The notes under the pieces are model-generated. The model had not been told where the DNA came from. It worked only from the letters and a program-made list of their open reading frames with translations, and searched no databases. Below, piece by piece: positions 44,804 through 55,907 of a stretch of DNA of 64,000 nt. Source of the DNA: Neofusicoccum parvum (taxonomy: Eukaryota; Ascomycota; Dothideomycetes; Botryosphaeriales; Botryosphaeriaceae). Numbering within the stretch: the stretch's first letter is position 1; each line of letters starts with the position of its first letter. Where the stretch lies: contig CP087219.1 of NCBI GenBank assembly GCA_020912385.1, positions 930,001 through 994,000 of the forward strand, read 5' to 3'. Both the position numbers and the translations under genes were made by a program.

Positions 44804-47800
44804 CAGGGGCGCGCAGCTGGGGGCGGCGAAGGCAGTCGAGGTGGCTCACAAGCGGCCAGGACTTCTTGCTCGCGCGCGGACGGCTGGGCTTCGGCGTGGT
44901 GGCAGCGCGCGCGCGGTGGGATCGACGGCGACGGGGCCTTTTCAAGCGCGAGGAATTCTTCAGCGGGCCAGGGCGTCGCACAGAGCGTCCCCGGAGGTGA
45001 TGCGCTGGGCTCGACAGAAGCAAGGGAAGGGCGCGCGGATGGCGCGTGGAAGATCAGCAGCTGGGCGGGCTGAGGGCGCGCTTAAGCTGAAGCTGGCTGG
45101 GCGGGCTGAGCGGGCTGCGGCAGATGACTCGAGGGCCTAGCCGCGGTTGGCGATGGGTGGATGGCTACGGCGACGCTGGCTTGGGCACGCGGCGGCGGGC
45201 GCCTGATATAGAAGGAGCATGGTGAGAGCCCGCAGAGGCTCTGTCTGCCCTGCCTGCCCTCTGGAGTGGCCCCAGGCCCCCGGCAGGCGCCGCTCATTGG
45301 CGGCCCCGACGGCGCCCAATACGCAGCAGCGCGCGGCAGGGCAGCGCAGGGGGCGCAGATGCGCGCTTCTATCGACCCGGCCACTCGCTTACGAAGCGGG
45401 CGCCGCCTCCTCGCATAGCGCCGCGCGACAGTCGAGCAGGCGGCCCACGGCGGCGCTTGTTGCTGCATCCCCCCGTTGCGGGCGCCGGCTGCAGCGCCCC
45501 AGCTGCCAGAGCGCCCGCCCGCCCACACGCCCCCCGGCACCCAGCGCGCGGCAAACGACGCGGGCCCGCCAGGCCGGGCGGGCGGCCTTGCCCAGCCCAG
45601 CTCCGCGACTCGCGCGCGCGCCGGCCGCCGGCACCACTTGCGGCGCAGCCGCCCACGCGCCCACGCGCCCGCGCCCGCGCCCAGCGCCCAGCGCCCAGCG
45701 CCAGCCGCTGCTGTGCCGCAACAAAACCACCGCCAGCCCCGGCCCGCTGCCTCGTCCGCCTGCCGCCCGTTGCCTCGCCGCCCGGCGCGTCACGTGACCC
45801 CGGCGCCGCCGCGCGCGCCCCAGCACGCAGCCCGTCCAGCAGCCCGCCGGCGGCAGGCGCGAGTGCTGCGGTGGGCTGCGTGCTGCGGGCTGCGTGCTGT
45901 GGGCTGTGGGCTGTGGGCTGTGGGCTGTGGGCTGTGGGCTGTGGTGTGCTGCAGTGCGGTCGCGGGCGCCGGTGCAGCGCGGCCGCGGCGGCAGGCGCGC
46001 GGGAGTGCGCAGCGGCGGCGTGGGAACGACACTTCCAGCTGCCGCCCGCCAGAAGAGCAGGAGGCGCGTCGGTGTCTCGCGGCCAGGCCTGGCTGCATGG
46101 GGTGTCGATCGAGACGGCCGCACAATCTTCACGCGAACGCCCTCAGCTGCATCGGCGCAGAGGCCGCCAGCCACGCCCGCCTGCATAGCCCGGCCCGGCA
46201 GCGAACAACTGCAGGTGCCTCTGCGAGTGCCCTGCCGCTGCCCGGGGTCTTGTGCTCCTGGGCTGCGTCCGCCTGCCCTGCCGCCGCGGGCCCCGGCGAG
46301 AGCCCATCTCCGCGCCGCTTCAGTCCTCGGGGGGGGGGACAGTACGTATGTTACTTGACCCACTCTCTGTGGCTTTTCGAAAGACGCCCGGCCCTTGGCG
46401 GGACGGCTGTCTGTGTCTGTCGCAGCAAGCGTCGCCGTGTGCTAATCATCTGGTGAAGTGAAGATTTGGCCTGATATCTGCGGCACCCTCCCCAAACTCC
46501 ATGCCGTTTGGCCACGGAGCTCGCAGGTGCCCGGCTGCGCTCTCGCAACGGCCAGGGCTCCCCCCATTGCCCCCGTCGTGCTTGCGTTCCACGCACTGTA
46601 ACAGCTCACCGACAAGCCGGGCCAAAGAGGCCCGCGTTTTAGGGCTTGGGATGCATCATTGCTGCAGCGACAGAGTGCGGCACGGATGCATGATTCGGAG
46701 TCAGTGCCGTTGATCGGGCGCCCTTGCTTGCATGGTCTTGTACGGCATAGCCGAGAGTTGACGCTGTCTGTGGTGAACGGTTTTCCTCAACTGCCCGCTG
46801 CGCAGGCGAGGCATAGGACACTGCTAGTCCCGCTTCGCCCCTGAGGGTGGACTGCAGGGAAAGTGCTCTCCCTTGGCTTTCCTCTCTGACCTCAGTGCGT
46901 GGGAGGTGTCTTCTATGTGATCGGTAGTGTCGTCCGCACAGTAGACGTGCAAGGGTGTCGATGAGGGGCACAATGCTACCCCCATGGCAACTCCCATCAG
47001 ACCCAAAACCCTCCAATCAAGCATGGCCGCAGCATCGGCTATCGGGCACCGCGTTCTTGTACAACGGGATACGTGGTGGGGACAAGGGTAGTCCGCTGTA
47101 GTCTGTAACTACTGCGACTAACAACGCGGCAGTCCCGGAAGCCGTGGCGGCTGGCGAGCTGACCCACGTACAGTCACACAAACGCTCGTCTCGAGTAGCT
47201 GGCCAAGGCGCGTGACGGCAGGTCGCTGTGTTCGACAGACGCCCTGTCTGGCTTCCAGTCGGCAGGCCCGTTCATGCCGGCCACAATCAGTGGGCACACC
47301 GCTTCCGCCTACAAGGTAGTCTCCGTCTCGGCTTTCTGACCAGCCCACCGGCAGTCACCCTAACACCTCCACACGGTCTCAAGTTATACCTTCCATTCAC
47401 GCAAACCTCATCGACCTCCACATAGCTCCCTCTCCGGCTCATGAGAAGACGCATCGCGCCCACGAATACCACAATGTTGCATCCACACGCAACGCGACGA
47501 AACCCTCCTGAACGCGACAGCCATCAGCGGTGACTCCAAGACTGCCGTGGCTCGGTCTCCTGAACGAGGCTGATGTCAGCATCATCTGCAGCATGACTGG
47601 CAACTCAGTCTCCTCCACGTCCGCCTTTCGTACGTTTCCATCCGACTTCGAGTCGTTATCCGGCGTAGCAACTTCTCCTGGCGCCGCGGCTGACACGAAC
47701 GGTTGCAGCGAAGGCCGAATACATGTTATCGAGGACGCGTTTACGTTGTCGACACCGGGCCATGCTGGACGAATCGATCGGATGGCGATGTTCGTGACGT

Positions 47801-49070
47801 AGAAACCAGCTGTGACTGCGTCTAAGAGTGCGATATGATGCCCTTCAGCGGCGCCAACGAAGCCCTACACTCCTACAGGCGAGCCTCCACGCGGCTCACA
47901 GGTGCCCGGCAGCACCTCGCTGCCGACCGTGCGATGGGCGCTGGGAGCCGCCTCCTTTCCGGCGTCCAAGCTCGACCGAAGCTGAGGCGTGAAGCAAGCC
48001 GAACTCCGTTCCGGCCTTTCGTTCTGCGCGAGGCGAGTCCACCGGGCGACTCACGGCGTGGCGAGTGCGCCTTCGACAGAGAAGCGAACGTTGTCATGCC
48101 AGCTCTGCAGGGCGCTGGGCTCTCGACTAAATAGGCCAGCCTACAGGGCGGCGCGCGCGACTGGCCACGCACGAAGCCTTCCACTACGATCAACGCAATC
48201 ACCGCGGCCTTGTGGGTCCTCCAGGCTAGCGCTGACTCGCCGGGTCGCGCACAGCACACAAGCACAAATGCCATGGAGTTGCTCTGGTTGGGGGAGGGAG
48301 GTCCTGGGACGAGCCCGACGCGCTGGAGGACTTCTCGAACCAGACGTCTGGCTGGCGCCAACAGATCCACATGCGAGGGAGCGGGCCGCGTCCAGCAACC
48401 CAGAACTCCCTCCGGGAACGCCGCGGGACGACGCTGCGCGCGCGGGCCCGCCCGTCGTATCGAGCCAATGGGCCATACCGCCTTCTGGCCGTTGACGCCG
48501 CCGACCACGCTCGGGAATCGGGATACGCAGCACACGGCCGGCCCCCTACGCACGCGGAGACGCCCCGGAGGGCCTGGCAGCACCACCGGTGGGAGCAGAC
48601 TCTGAGTCGCCGGCTCCAGGGAAAATCACCACCCATCAGTGGGTGGGCCCGCCGCAGCACGTGGCACAGGCGATCGCAAGTCCACGCTGTGACGCGTGAC
48701 CGCCCCGGCGTGTCCCTGGCTCCTGCCCTGCAATCTCTGCCGGCTCGGCGGCTGCTACCAGAGCGGTGGGTTTCTTCAGCGTGTGCGACGTCACTGGCTG
48801 TGCCGGGCTCAATTTCCTGCGCCGCGGCCTCGCTTCCAGAAGTCAGTTTCCAGAAAATCTCTTCTTTGGCTCGTGACGCTGCGGGTGACAATGCAAGGTG
48901 ACGCCTCGGCTTCGCTGCACGCAGGACTGCCTTGGCCAGGCCGGTGCATATGCAAAGTATATTAGACTCGACACGGCGTTTGATCTAGCATGCTCGCCCT
49001 CGCTCCGGCCGCGCCCAGCCGTCTTGAAGGCGTTCAGGCCGTGTACATACATCGCAGAAATGCTAGCAAT
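44804..49070. other. 4.2 kb spacer without a recognisable gene
   Basis: 44804-46330 is very GC-rich and probably the promoter of the Zn2Cys6-fusion gene. 46330-49070 has more even composition. Frames such as 47530-47802 (plus), 47873-48586 (minus) and 48226-48891 (minus) have no recognisable domain and no convincing splice pattern. Decayed genes or a long non-coding RNA cannot be excluded. Confidence 0.45.
45897..45944. repeat. Heptamer tandem repeat (CTGTGGG)
   Basis: Six perfect copies of CTGTGGG and a partial seventh. Related CTGCGGG and CTGCGTG units lie just before it, so the array seems to have grown from a GC-rich seed. It is non-coding. Confidence 0.95.
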
Positions 49071-52000
49071 CTACCCCATCCTCCTCCTCTTGCCCGTCCG
49101 GCCCAGGGCATCTTTCACCGCAGCACGAACGCTGAAATCACCAAAAAGCCACTGGTTCGCGTGCCTGCCGTAGGGCTTGAAGTCGCTGCCCCCGCCGTTC
49201 AGGCTGGTGCTGCTCCGCTGGTGGCGTAGGTCCCCTCGCGTTGCGTCTCCTGAGCAGTGTTTCGCCGGCGATTTGCCTTCTCTGCTAGAAGAGGAAGTAC
49301 ATCTCCCGCCATCAGACCCCTGTGCAGCCGACATGCCTCGCTTGTGTAGCTTTGTCCGGATTTTGGAAGTGGAGTTCGTGGAGACCCGCCGGTCGTCAGC
49401 AGCGAAAATTGACCGAGACCCCCATGAGCGAGGCCCTTTCCGAAGATTCCACGGCGATGCCCCAGCACCATTGTCACTGGACCACGGCACCAAGACTGAG
49501 GGTCTTTGGTCCTGGGGTTGTTCGGCAGGCACTGTCTGCTCGCTTGCTTCCCAAGGCCCTGAACACGCGGACCGTCGTCTCGGCAAACGCTCTGTCGGCA
49601 GATATAGTGGAGAGCTTGTTCCTCGCAGCCAGCGTTCGTGCGGCAGCTGGCCGTACTCACTGTCAGGCTGCAGGACCTTCGCGAAGACGTCCCCGTCTGT
49701 GGAACCGAGAGGCTCCGAGGTGCTGAGAACGCAGTCGAGCGCCCCAGGGTACACGGGCAGCGCGTCTGTCAGTGATTGATCGTCGAGACCAATCAAATCA
49801 AAGTCGCGTTGGCGCCGCGGTCCTTTGTAAGAGTCGATCAATCTCGTCGAATTGGGCTGCCGTGGTCGTTAGCGCTCTACTATGATTAACCCTAGCCATA
49901 ATCAAGGCCGGTCGATCATCACCTACAGAGGTCTTGTAAGGCCACATCTCAGTGCCGTGTGCTCGTTGCGCTCGATGGAATTCCTCTCTGATCGGATCCG
50001 TCTTTTGTGGGCTGTGGCTCCTGTCTTGCGTCTCCAATTCACCCCCATGTCCTGAGAGACTCAACTCAACGCAGAGGTAGTGCATCCCAGTCGATGCTCC
50101 AGGCTTCTCCCCGGACGTGCACCAGCCGAGCATAGGGCTCTTGCATTCGCTCGAGTGTGGAGAGCACATCGTCGCCGTAATCTCGACAATCCTAGCGGAG
50201 CTCGGACGCATGGCGGGCATGCGTTCAAGCATGGACCCACACAGGTCAAGTAGCGGACCGTAAGATTGTTCTGACCGTTGCCGGAGGGCCACGATCCATT
50301 TCATAGCCAGATGCAACTTCTCGTGGTATGTCGCTCGGCGTTTTGCCGCCGTCGAAGTGATGCCAAGGTAGGCGTAAAGGCCAGCAAGGGTCCCGAGAAG
50401 GGTAAAGGTAACAAGCTCAAGGTAGACACAGCCGAGAGAGAATACGTCGGCCTTTCTCCCGTGCCTTTGCGCGAGAGCAATCTCTGGCGCCGCGTATAGC
50501 GGCGTGTTGGGGCTGTTGCTGGAAGAGGTTGAGTCCGGCTCAGACACGACCTCTCTGGAAATGCTGAAGTCGCTGATGAACAGCCTCGAGTCTTCAAGAA
50601 GGACGTTGGCAGGCTTGATGTCTGCGTGGCGTATTCGGTTCTTGTGAAGGTGCTGCAGCGCAGATGCCAAATGTGCAAACCATGGCATTACGCTTTCCGA
50701 TTTCTCCTGCGGTCTCCGCGAGTGGAGGTACCTTTGAAGATCGGAACTCGCAACGGGGCGCAACACTAGGTTCAGCGAAGTCTCCTCGCGCCAGGCAGAC
50801 TGGAGGCTGATTACATTTGGGTGGCTCGAAAGCTTCAGTTTGCCCAGAATTCGGGCTTCTCTTTCGAAACGAGCAATAGCAGCCGCATTCACAGGCTTGC
50901 TTTGCTTCAGAGCAAGCTCCTCGCCGGTGTTCAGCCTGATCTGCTCCACTGTCGCGTGAGAACCCTGGCCAAGTATCTTGCCAGTACGGAAGGCCATGGC
51001 AGATCCTCCCCAGCGCGCATGAGTGAAGTCGCCAGGGCCTCCGTGTCCTTCATTCCCGGTATTATGGTTGGCAAACCCAGAACCGCCGTTGCTGAAGGGA
51101 AACATGGTGGAGAATCCAGAAGAGGGGCCGGATTTACTCGCTCTGCCGTCGTCGCCGCCGTCGCCATCGCCGTCGCTGTCGCTATCGCCACTGTCGCTCC
51201 CGTCGTCCCCACCTGTCTCATCTCCATCGCGCCATTCATCGTTCCAATCATGGATATCTCTCGGGCAATCCTCCGAGAAGTGGGCTATGATGTGCCTGTT
51301 TCTCTCCGTCCAAGTACCAAATTTCGTTCTGCAAAAGCCACACTTCTTTTTGAAAGGTAACGGGTAGCTCACCGAGGACTGCTCTCGCAAAGTCTGCCAG
51401 CTTAGCCCGGATTCCTCGCGCTTGACATGGGCTTTGACGTGATCACCGATCTTGTCAACACGGTGACTAATGAAAGGAGACGTCATGCTAGGCGTCTCAC
51501 GGCAGATTTTACATATCCACAGGGCCTGAGGCTGGCGATTTTCCTCGTGTCTCTTCCAGCTGTCGACCACACCCGCTCTGAACCCACATTTCGCAGTGCA
51601 CTGGAAAGCCCCTTCGTTGTTGCAATGTCTTTGGCCGGTGTTGCACTCCCTCGTCCGAGTGGCAAGATATTGTCGGACCATCTGGTCTTTCCTCTCCGTC
51701 GTAAAGAGAGGCCCCGAGCGCGATGATTGCGACACCAGCTGAGAAGATCTCGGAGGTCGATGTCGCTGCTGAGTTGCCGTGTGGGTGGGACTATCGGGGA
51801 CGGCAGTCTGCTTGAAGCGCGCGAAGTCCTCCGATATATTGTTCTCTTGGGCCCGCGGCTCTGTGGGTGGTGGTGAGAACGGAAACCGAGCGCTGCTTGA
51901 CTTCGACCGCAACTCTTGATGAACCAGACTTTCCGCTTCGGCATACTCGACCTTCGCAAGGGCAGCGAGGTTGCCGATGTCCTTCTTGGATGGAAAGTAA

Positions 52001-52497
52001 AATTCGCGGGAATCGAAGCAGTTTTGGAGCCAGCACTGGACCAGTTTCTGAGCATTTCGGCGGTGGTCCAAATCCGGCTTGGGGTGCTTTCGCGTGGTGG
52101 CCCTCGGCTCCTCTGCCGGGGTTGCGGTACGCTTTCTTTTCATATTCTCCTGGCTTCTGGGCCGCCTCCTGGTGGGCAGACCAAGACAGTCGTTGGATGG
52201 ATGGCTGCCCTCCGGCCGATGCGAGTCCAAAACATGAGAGCCCTGAGATGCAGCACCGCCACCATCCGCGGTTGGATTCTCCAAGGTCTGGTCTTGAGGA
52301 AGGTAACCCGTATGGAATGAAGGATTAGTGAGTAGCGAGGGGTCAATGCATTCGTGCTCCACTGGGATGAGGCTGCCAGTGCCTCCGGCGACGGCCGCCG
52401 CGGGATCGGGATTGGAGGCGAAGTTGAAATGCCGAAGACAATCGTCGAGGGAAGGCCCGCCCTCGTAACCGTCATTTATACGCTGCCTCTCGCCCAT
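49071..52497 (-). CDS. C2H2-like zinc-finger protein fused to a protein kinase
   Basis: Two exons on the minus strand: 52497-49927 and 49856-49071 (1118 residues). The 70-base intron has GTAGGT, a GCTAAC branch site and GGCAG; without it the frame stops at 49798. Parts in order: disordered N-terminus; a helical 'RRNAQKLVQCWLQNCF...FPSKKDIGNLAALAKVEYAE' region (147-195) that looks like a decayed KN-type homeodomain; three Cys/His fingers (C300/C304 with H317; C329/C332 with H353/H357; C386/C389 with H402/H406); an acidic Asp/Gly linker (426-450); and a kinase at about 502-740 with 'GQGSHATV', K531, 'HADIKPANVLL' (D626), 'DFSIS' (D643) and 'AAPE...DVFSLG'. HRD is HAD and DFG is DFS, but the catalytic Lys and both Asp remain. 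A basic C-terminus ends 'GRTGKRRRMG'. The role is unknown; nuclear signalling is inferred. Confidence 0.85.
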
Positions 52498-53695
52498 GGC
52501 GCCCAGAGCTTAAACGGCGGCTTGGGGCTGAGCGGCGTGACGGGAGGGCGAGGCGTTGACTCGAGATTACCCGAGCGTAATACTGGAAGCCTTAGCTGGA
52601 CCCTGGGACTGCTGTTCAGGGACAAAGAAACCTACCAAGGGAACCGACGCAGTTAGAGAGGTCGGCAGCCTTGCGAGCTGAAGGCGATGCGTCACGGATA
52701 AGCAGGCAACAGTGTTGGAGGTCGGGTCCGGACAAGGCTAATAAAACAGATGGTGCGGAGAAAGAGGCAGGCTGGAAGGGGCACCGCCGTTCTTGAAGCA
52801 CACGAGGCTGCGTCCGCCCCGGTGTTGGAGGCTCCGGGCTGGGCTGACCGGCGGGCGTGGAGGGCGGCCTCCGCCCCGAGGGCGGCGCCGCGCAGGCAGC
52901 AGGGCGCAACCGCAGCCGCAGCCGCAGTCGCATGATGCAACACAGCACATGACACAGAGCCGCTGGCGCGAGGCGGCGTTGCAGGTCGTTGATTTTCACG
53001 CGGCGGGCCAGCCCGTGGCGGCCCGCGGGCGGCAGCGGGCCATGGCGCGAGGGTGCGAGGATGCGAGGATGCGAGGGTGCGAGGGTGCGAGGGCACGTCG
53101 GGCGCGTCGGGCGCCGGGGCGTGGCGCGGCGCGGCGGGAAGTCGTGGCCGCCGGATGTCCAGGCCAGCCCCTGCGCCCCTGCCGCTGCCGCGGAACGCCT
53201 CTCGCGGTGTTGGTGTTGCAGAACCACCCACCACCCTCCATGCGGATCGACGGAGATCAATGCCCCTCGCACCCGCCTGCGCAGATCCCGACTCCCCCCG
53301 CCGCCACCACGCCACGCCGCGCCGTTCCCCCGGGTCCCGAGCTTAGGCCATTTGTTTCGCTGCAACCAGAGCCGTCATGGGAACACTCTTCGGCCACTGG
53401 GCCGTCCACCTCGCGCCTCCCGACGCGCCTGTGCTTGTCGAGGGCGAGTAGACTGCCCTGCCCCGCCTGGCGGCTCAGTCTGAATGATAGGGACTGGACT
53501 TTGCTGTCGCGGGCGATTGCCATTTGAAGGAGGGTGTCTCATCCAGGAGCCTCTTCGCCTTGGTTCAGAAAGTGTGTAGTCAAAGTGTGTAGTCGACTGG
53601 AGAAGCCGCGAGCAAGAGCAATGATGGCGCTTGGCAGGAGCGGGCTACAGTGCTTTCAGCCACCGCGTTTGGAAGATAGGTGGGAGATAGCTCTA
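52498..53695. other. GC-rich promoter of the kinase-fusion gene
   Basis: No supported gene. 52780-53350 is very GC-rich with mutually overlapping Arg/Ala/Pro-rich frames on both strands, judged non-coding. An octamer repeat lies at 53047-53094. From 53530 onward the sequence is of normal composition. Confidence 0.5.
53047..53094. repeat. Octamer tandem repeat (GCGAGGRY)
   Basis: Six head-to-tail copies of an octamer (GCGAGGGT or GCGAGGAT; the last is GCGAGGGC) in the kinase-fusion promoter. A similar octamer occurs three times at 42311-42336. Confidence 0.9.
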
Positions 53696-53860
53696 AACCC
53701 AAGCAGATAAGTGAAACAGGGCTTCAAGCGAAGTAAAGGTTGAGCAGGTGATGAAACAGGATTTGCGGGACATGGTAGAACAAGATGAGCAAACAGGCAG
53801 CCGGCCGTCGCACTTACTCTTTCGCTTCCGGCAGGGCGAGATCTGTTTAGAAAGGGTCGC
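53696..53860 (-). pseudogene. Zn2Cys6-like zinc-cluster remnant
   Basis: On the minus strand the frame reads 'ISPCRKRKSKCDGRLPVCSS' followed by 'CSTMSRKSC'. Spacing C-x6-C-x6-C-x2-C-x7-C matches cysteines 2-6 of a fungal zinc cluster, but the position of the first cysteine holds Ile. 'CTAAACAG' just upstream (about 53850) could be a branch site and acceptor, and a GTAAGT lies inside the motif, so an exon boundary is possible. No upstream exon supplying the first Cys in phase was found, and no regulatory middle domain follows. A relic is most likely; a small exon of a damaged gene is the alternative. Confidence 0.4.
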
Positions 53861-54225
53861 TCGTGTCCGCGACGGTGCGAATATCGTCAAATCCTAGGCT
53901 CCGAAGCCTACGCTCCGCCGTGCTTGTGGGAATTGTGGAGCTCGCACACGCACGCCCGGCAATACTCAGCTCCAAGATCGCCATGTTTTCGCGGCTCACC
54001 ATGCACTGGGGCCGAAGGGAAAGGAGCTGCGCACGTAGATTTGGTGTCGTTCAAATATACTGGATTGTGCGAAGGCGCCACAACACAAACTTGCACCGTT
54101 CGTTTCATATAACTTTTGCTCGCCCTTCCCTACCCTTGCCCCTTACTTGGCGCCCTTATTCTTGGTGCTTCGGCCCTTAGTAAAGTTCCAGGGATAAAGT
54201 GATGTTACAGCTTCTCGTATATCTT
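53861..54225. other. Spacer downstream of chorismate synthase
   Basis: 365 bases with no supported gene. A minus-strand frame starting near 53984 ('MAILELSIAG') runs toward the zinc-cluster scrap but stops at TAA next to the putative acceptor; its status is unclear. Confidence 0.4.
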
Positions 54226-55579
54226 TTATCGGTCCATCTCAACCTTTGCACCCTCCCCGTTGGCCTGCGCTCCGCCGCCCGTCAGCGGCACTGTTTGCTT
54301 AAGTGGAGGCAGCAAGCTGCGCGCCGTCTGCCGTGCCTGCTGCGCCAGAACAGCATCCATGAGCACCAGCGCCGCCATTGACTCGACGATCGGCACTGCA
54401 CGCGGCACCACACACGGGTCATGCCTACCCTTCGCCTCCAGCACACCGTCCTCCTCGCCGTAGGTTGCCGTCTGCTGCGCCTGCCCGATCGTAGCTGGCG
54501 GCTTAAAGCCCACGTTGAAGTAGATGTGCGCCCCGTTCGTGATGCCGCCCTGGATGCCGCCTGAGTTGTTGGTCTTAGTCGTCAGCCGCGGCCGCCCGGC
54601 CGCTCCCGGTGCCTTGACGAACGGGTCGTTGTGGACGGAGCCCGGCACCTGGCAACCGCCAAAGCCCGACCCAATCTCGAAGCCCTTGGTGGCGGGGATG
54701 CTGAGCATGGCGTGGGCGAGCGTGGCCTCGAGCTTGTCAAAGCATGGCTCGCCGAGGCCAGACGGCACGTTACGTATCACGCAGCTCACCGTGCCGCCAA
54801 TGCTGTCCTGCCGGTCCCTGTAACGCTCAACGAGCTGCTTCATCCTCTCACTTGCCTCTTCGTTGGGGCAGCGCACCGGAATGAACGAGTCGACCGTCTC
54901 GCGATCAATCCCGTCCAGTAGCTTCAGAAAGTCGGGGTTGGTGGAGGCGGTAGGGTGCTCGGGCGTGGGAGGGAAGAGAAACTCGTTGCCAATGGAGGCG
55001 GTGAAGGCAACGATCTCCACGCCGTACGCCTGCCTCAGGTACTTCTCGGCGATGGCTCCGGCAGCAACGCGGCCTGGAAGCATGTCAGCGACGAGGCCTG
55101 CTCAGGCGTCAGGCACGCCCTTACCAATCGTCTCTCTCGCGCTGCTGCGGCCGCCGCCGCTGCTTGCCTTGACACCGTACTTTTCCAGGTATGTCCAGTC
55201 AGCGTGGCTCGGGCGTGGGTAGAGGTCCATGGTGCTGTTGCCGTAGTCCTTGGGCCGCTGGTTCTCGTTCATGACACGCATGCCAATGGGAGTGCCCAGC
55301 GTTACGCCAAACTCGGTGCCCGACTGGATCTCGACGCGGTCCTTTTCGTTGCGCGGGGTCGTGATTGCGCTCTGGCCAGGGCGGCGGCGGGTCATCTGGG
55401 GCTGGATATCGGCCTCGGTGAGCTGCATGCCCGGAGGACAGCCATCGACAATGCAGCCAACGGAGAGGCAGTGTGACTCGCCATAGCTGCGCGGCGGATT
55501 AGCTTTGCGGGTGGCAGGCGGCGGGCGGCGCAGACGGCACGTACGTGGTGACGCGGAAGTGCGTTCCAAAGGTCGACAT
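54226..55579 (-). CDS. ARO2: Chorismate synthase
   Basis: Last step of the shikimate pathway: EPSP to chorismate, precursor of aromatic amino acids. It needs reduced FMN; fungal enzymes are bifunctional, with their own flavin reductase activity. Three exons on the minus strand: 55579-55545, 55486-55125 and 55073-54226 (414 residues). Introns are 58 and 51 bases with GTACGT and GTAAGG donors. Exon 1 encodes only '[11 protein letters not shown]' plus part of the next codon; splicing restores 'TTYGESH' (H17 is the conserved signature His). Further signatures are '[13 protein letters not shown]', '[19 protein letters not shown]' across intron 2, and '[19 protein letters not shown]'. The C-terminus includes '[15 protein letters not shown]'. 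Length is normal. Confidence 0.97.
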
Positions 55580-55907
55580 GGTGGGCGGCAGTGGTGTTGG
55601 GCGGAGTGACTGGGGCAGGGCGAGGCGCGCTGGTGGGCGACAAAGCAACGGGCTGCGGTGACTGGAAAAGTCGTCCGATCGTCGGCGCAAAAGAAGGTCG
55701 GCGGCCGAGACCGTTCCTGCGGTAGCGGTAGGGCTGAGCCCCTGCGGCGCCCCGGCCTGCCCTGCCCTGCCGTCTCCGCCCCCGACCTCCACCGTTCCGC
55801 TGCCCGTGTCGCGCCCGTCCACTCCGCGCTGACGCCAGGCGCGCGCAGCCTGCAGTGGACCTCGCACTCCCATGAGCACAAACTGACTGTATTGCCGGCT
55901 TACTACG
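55580..55907. other. Chorismate synthase promoter
   Basis: 328 GC-rich bases between the ARO2 start and the 3' end of the membrane-protein gene. It has TGACT half-sites (for example near 55604), but no full Gcn4 site that I would defend. Confidence 0.5.

Noticed and set aside
42338..45073. A 911-codon open frame on the plus strand.
   Set aside because: It is antisense to the Zn2Cys6-acetyltransferase fusion and its flanks. The minus strand encodes clear domains; the plus frame is Arg/Leu/Val-rich without any family signature.
47530..48891. Possible coding frames on both strands in the 4.2 kb gap.
   Set aside because: I found no recognisable domain, no consistent splice joins and no codon pattern resembling the neighbours; noted only as an unexplained gap.
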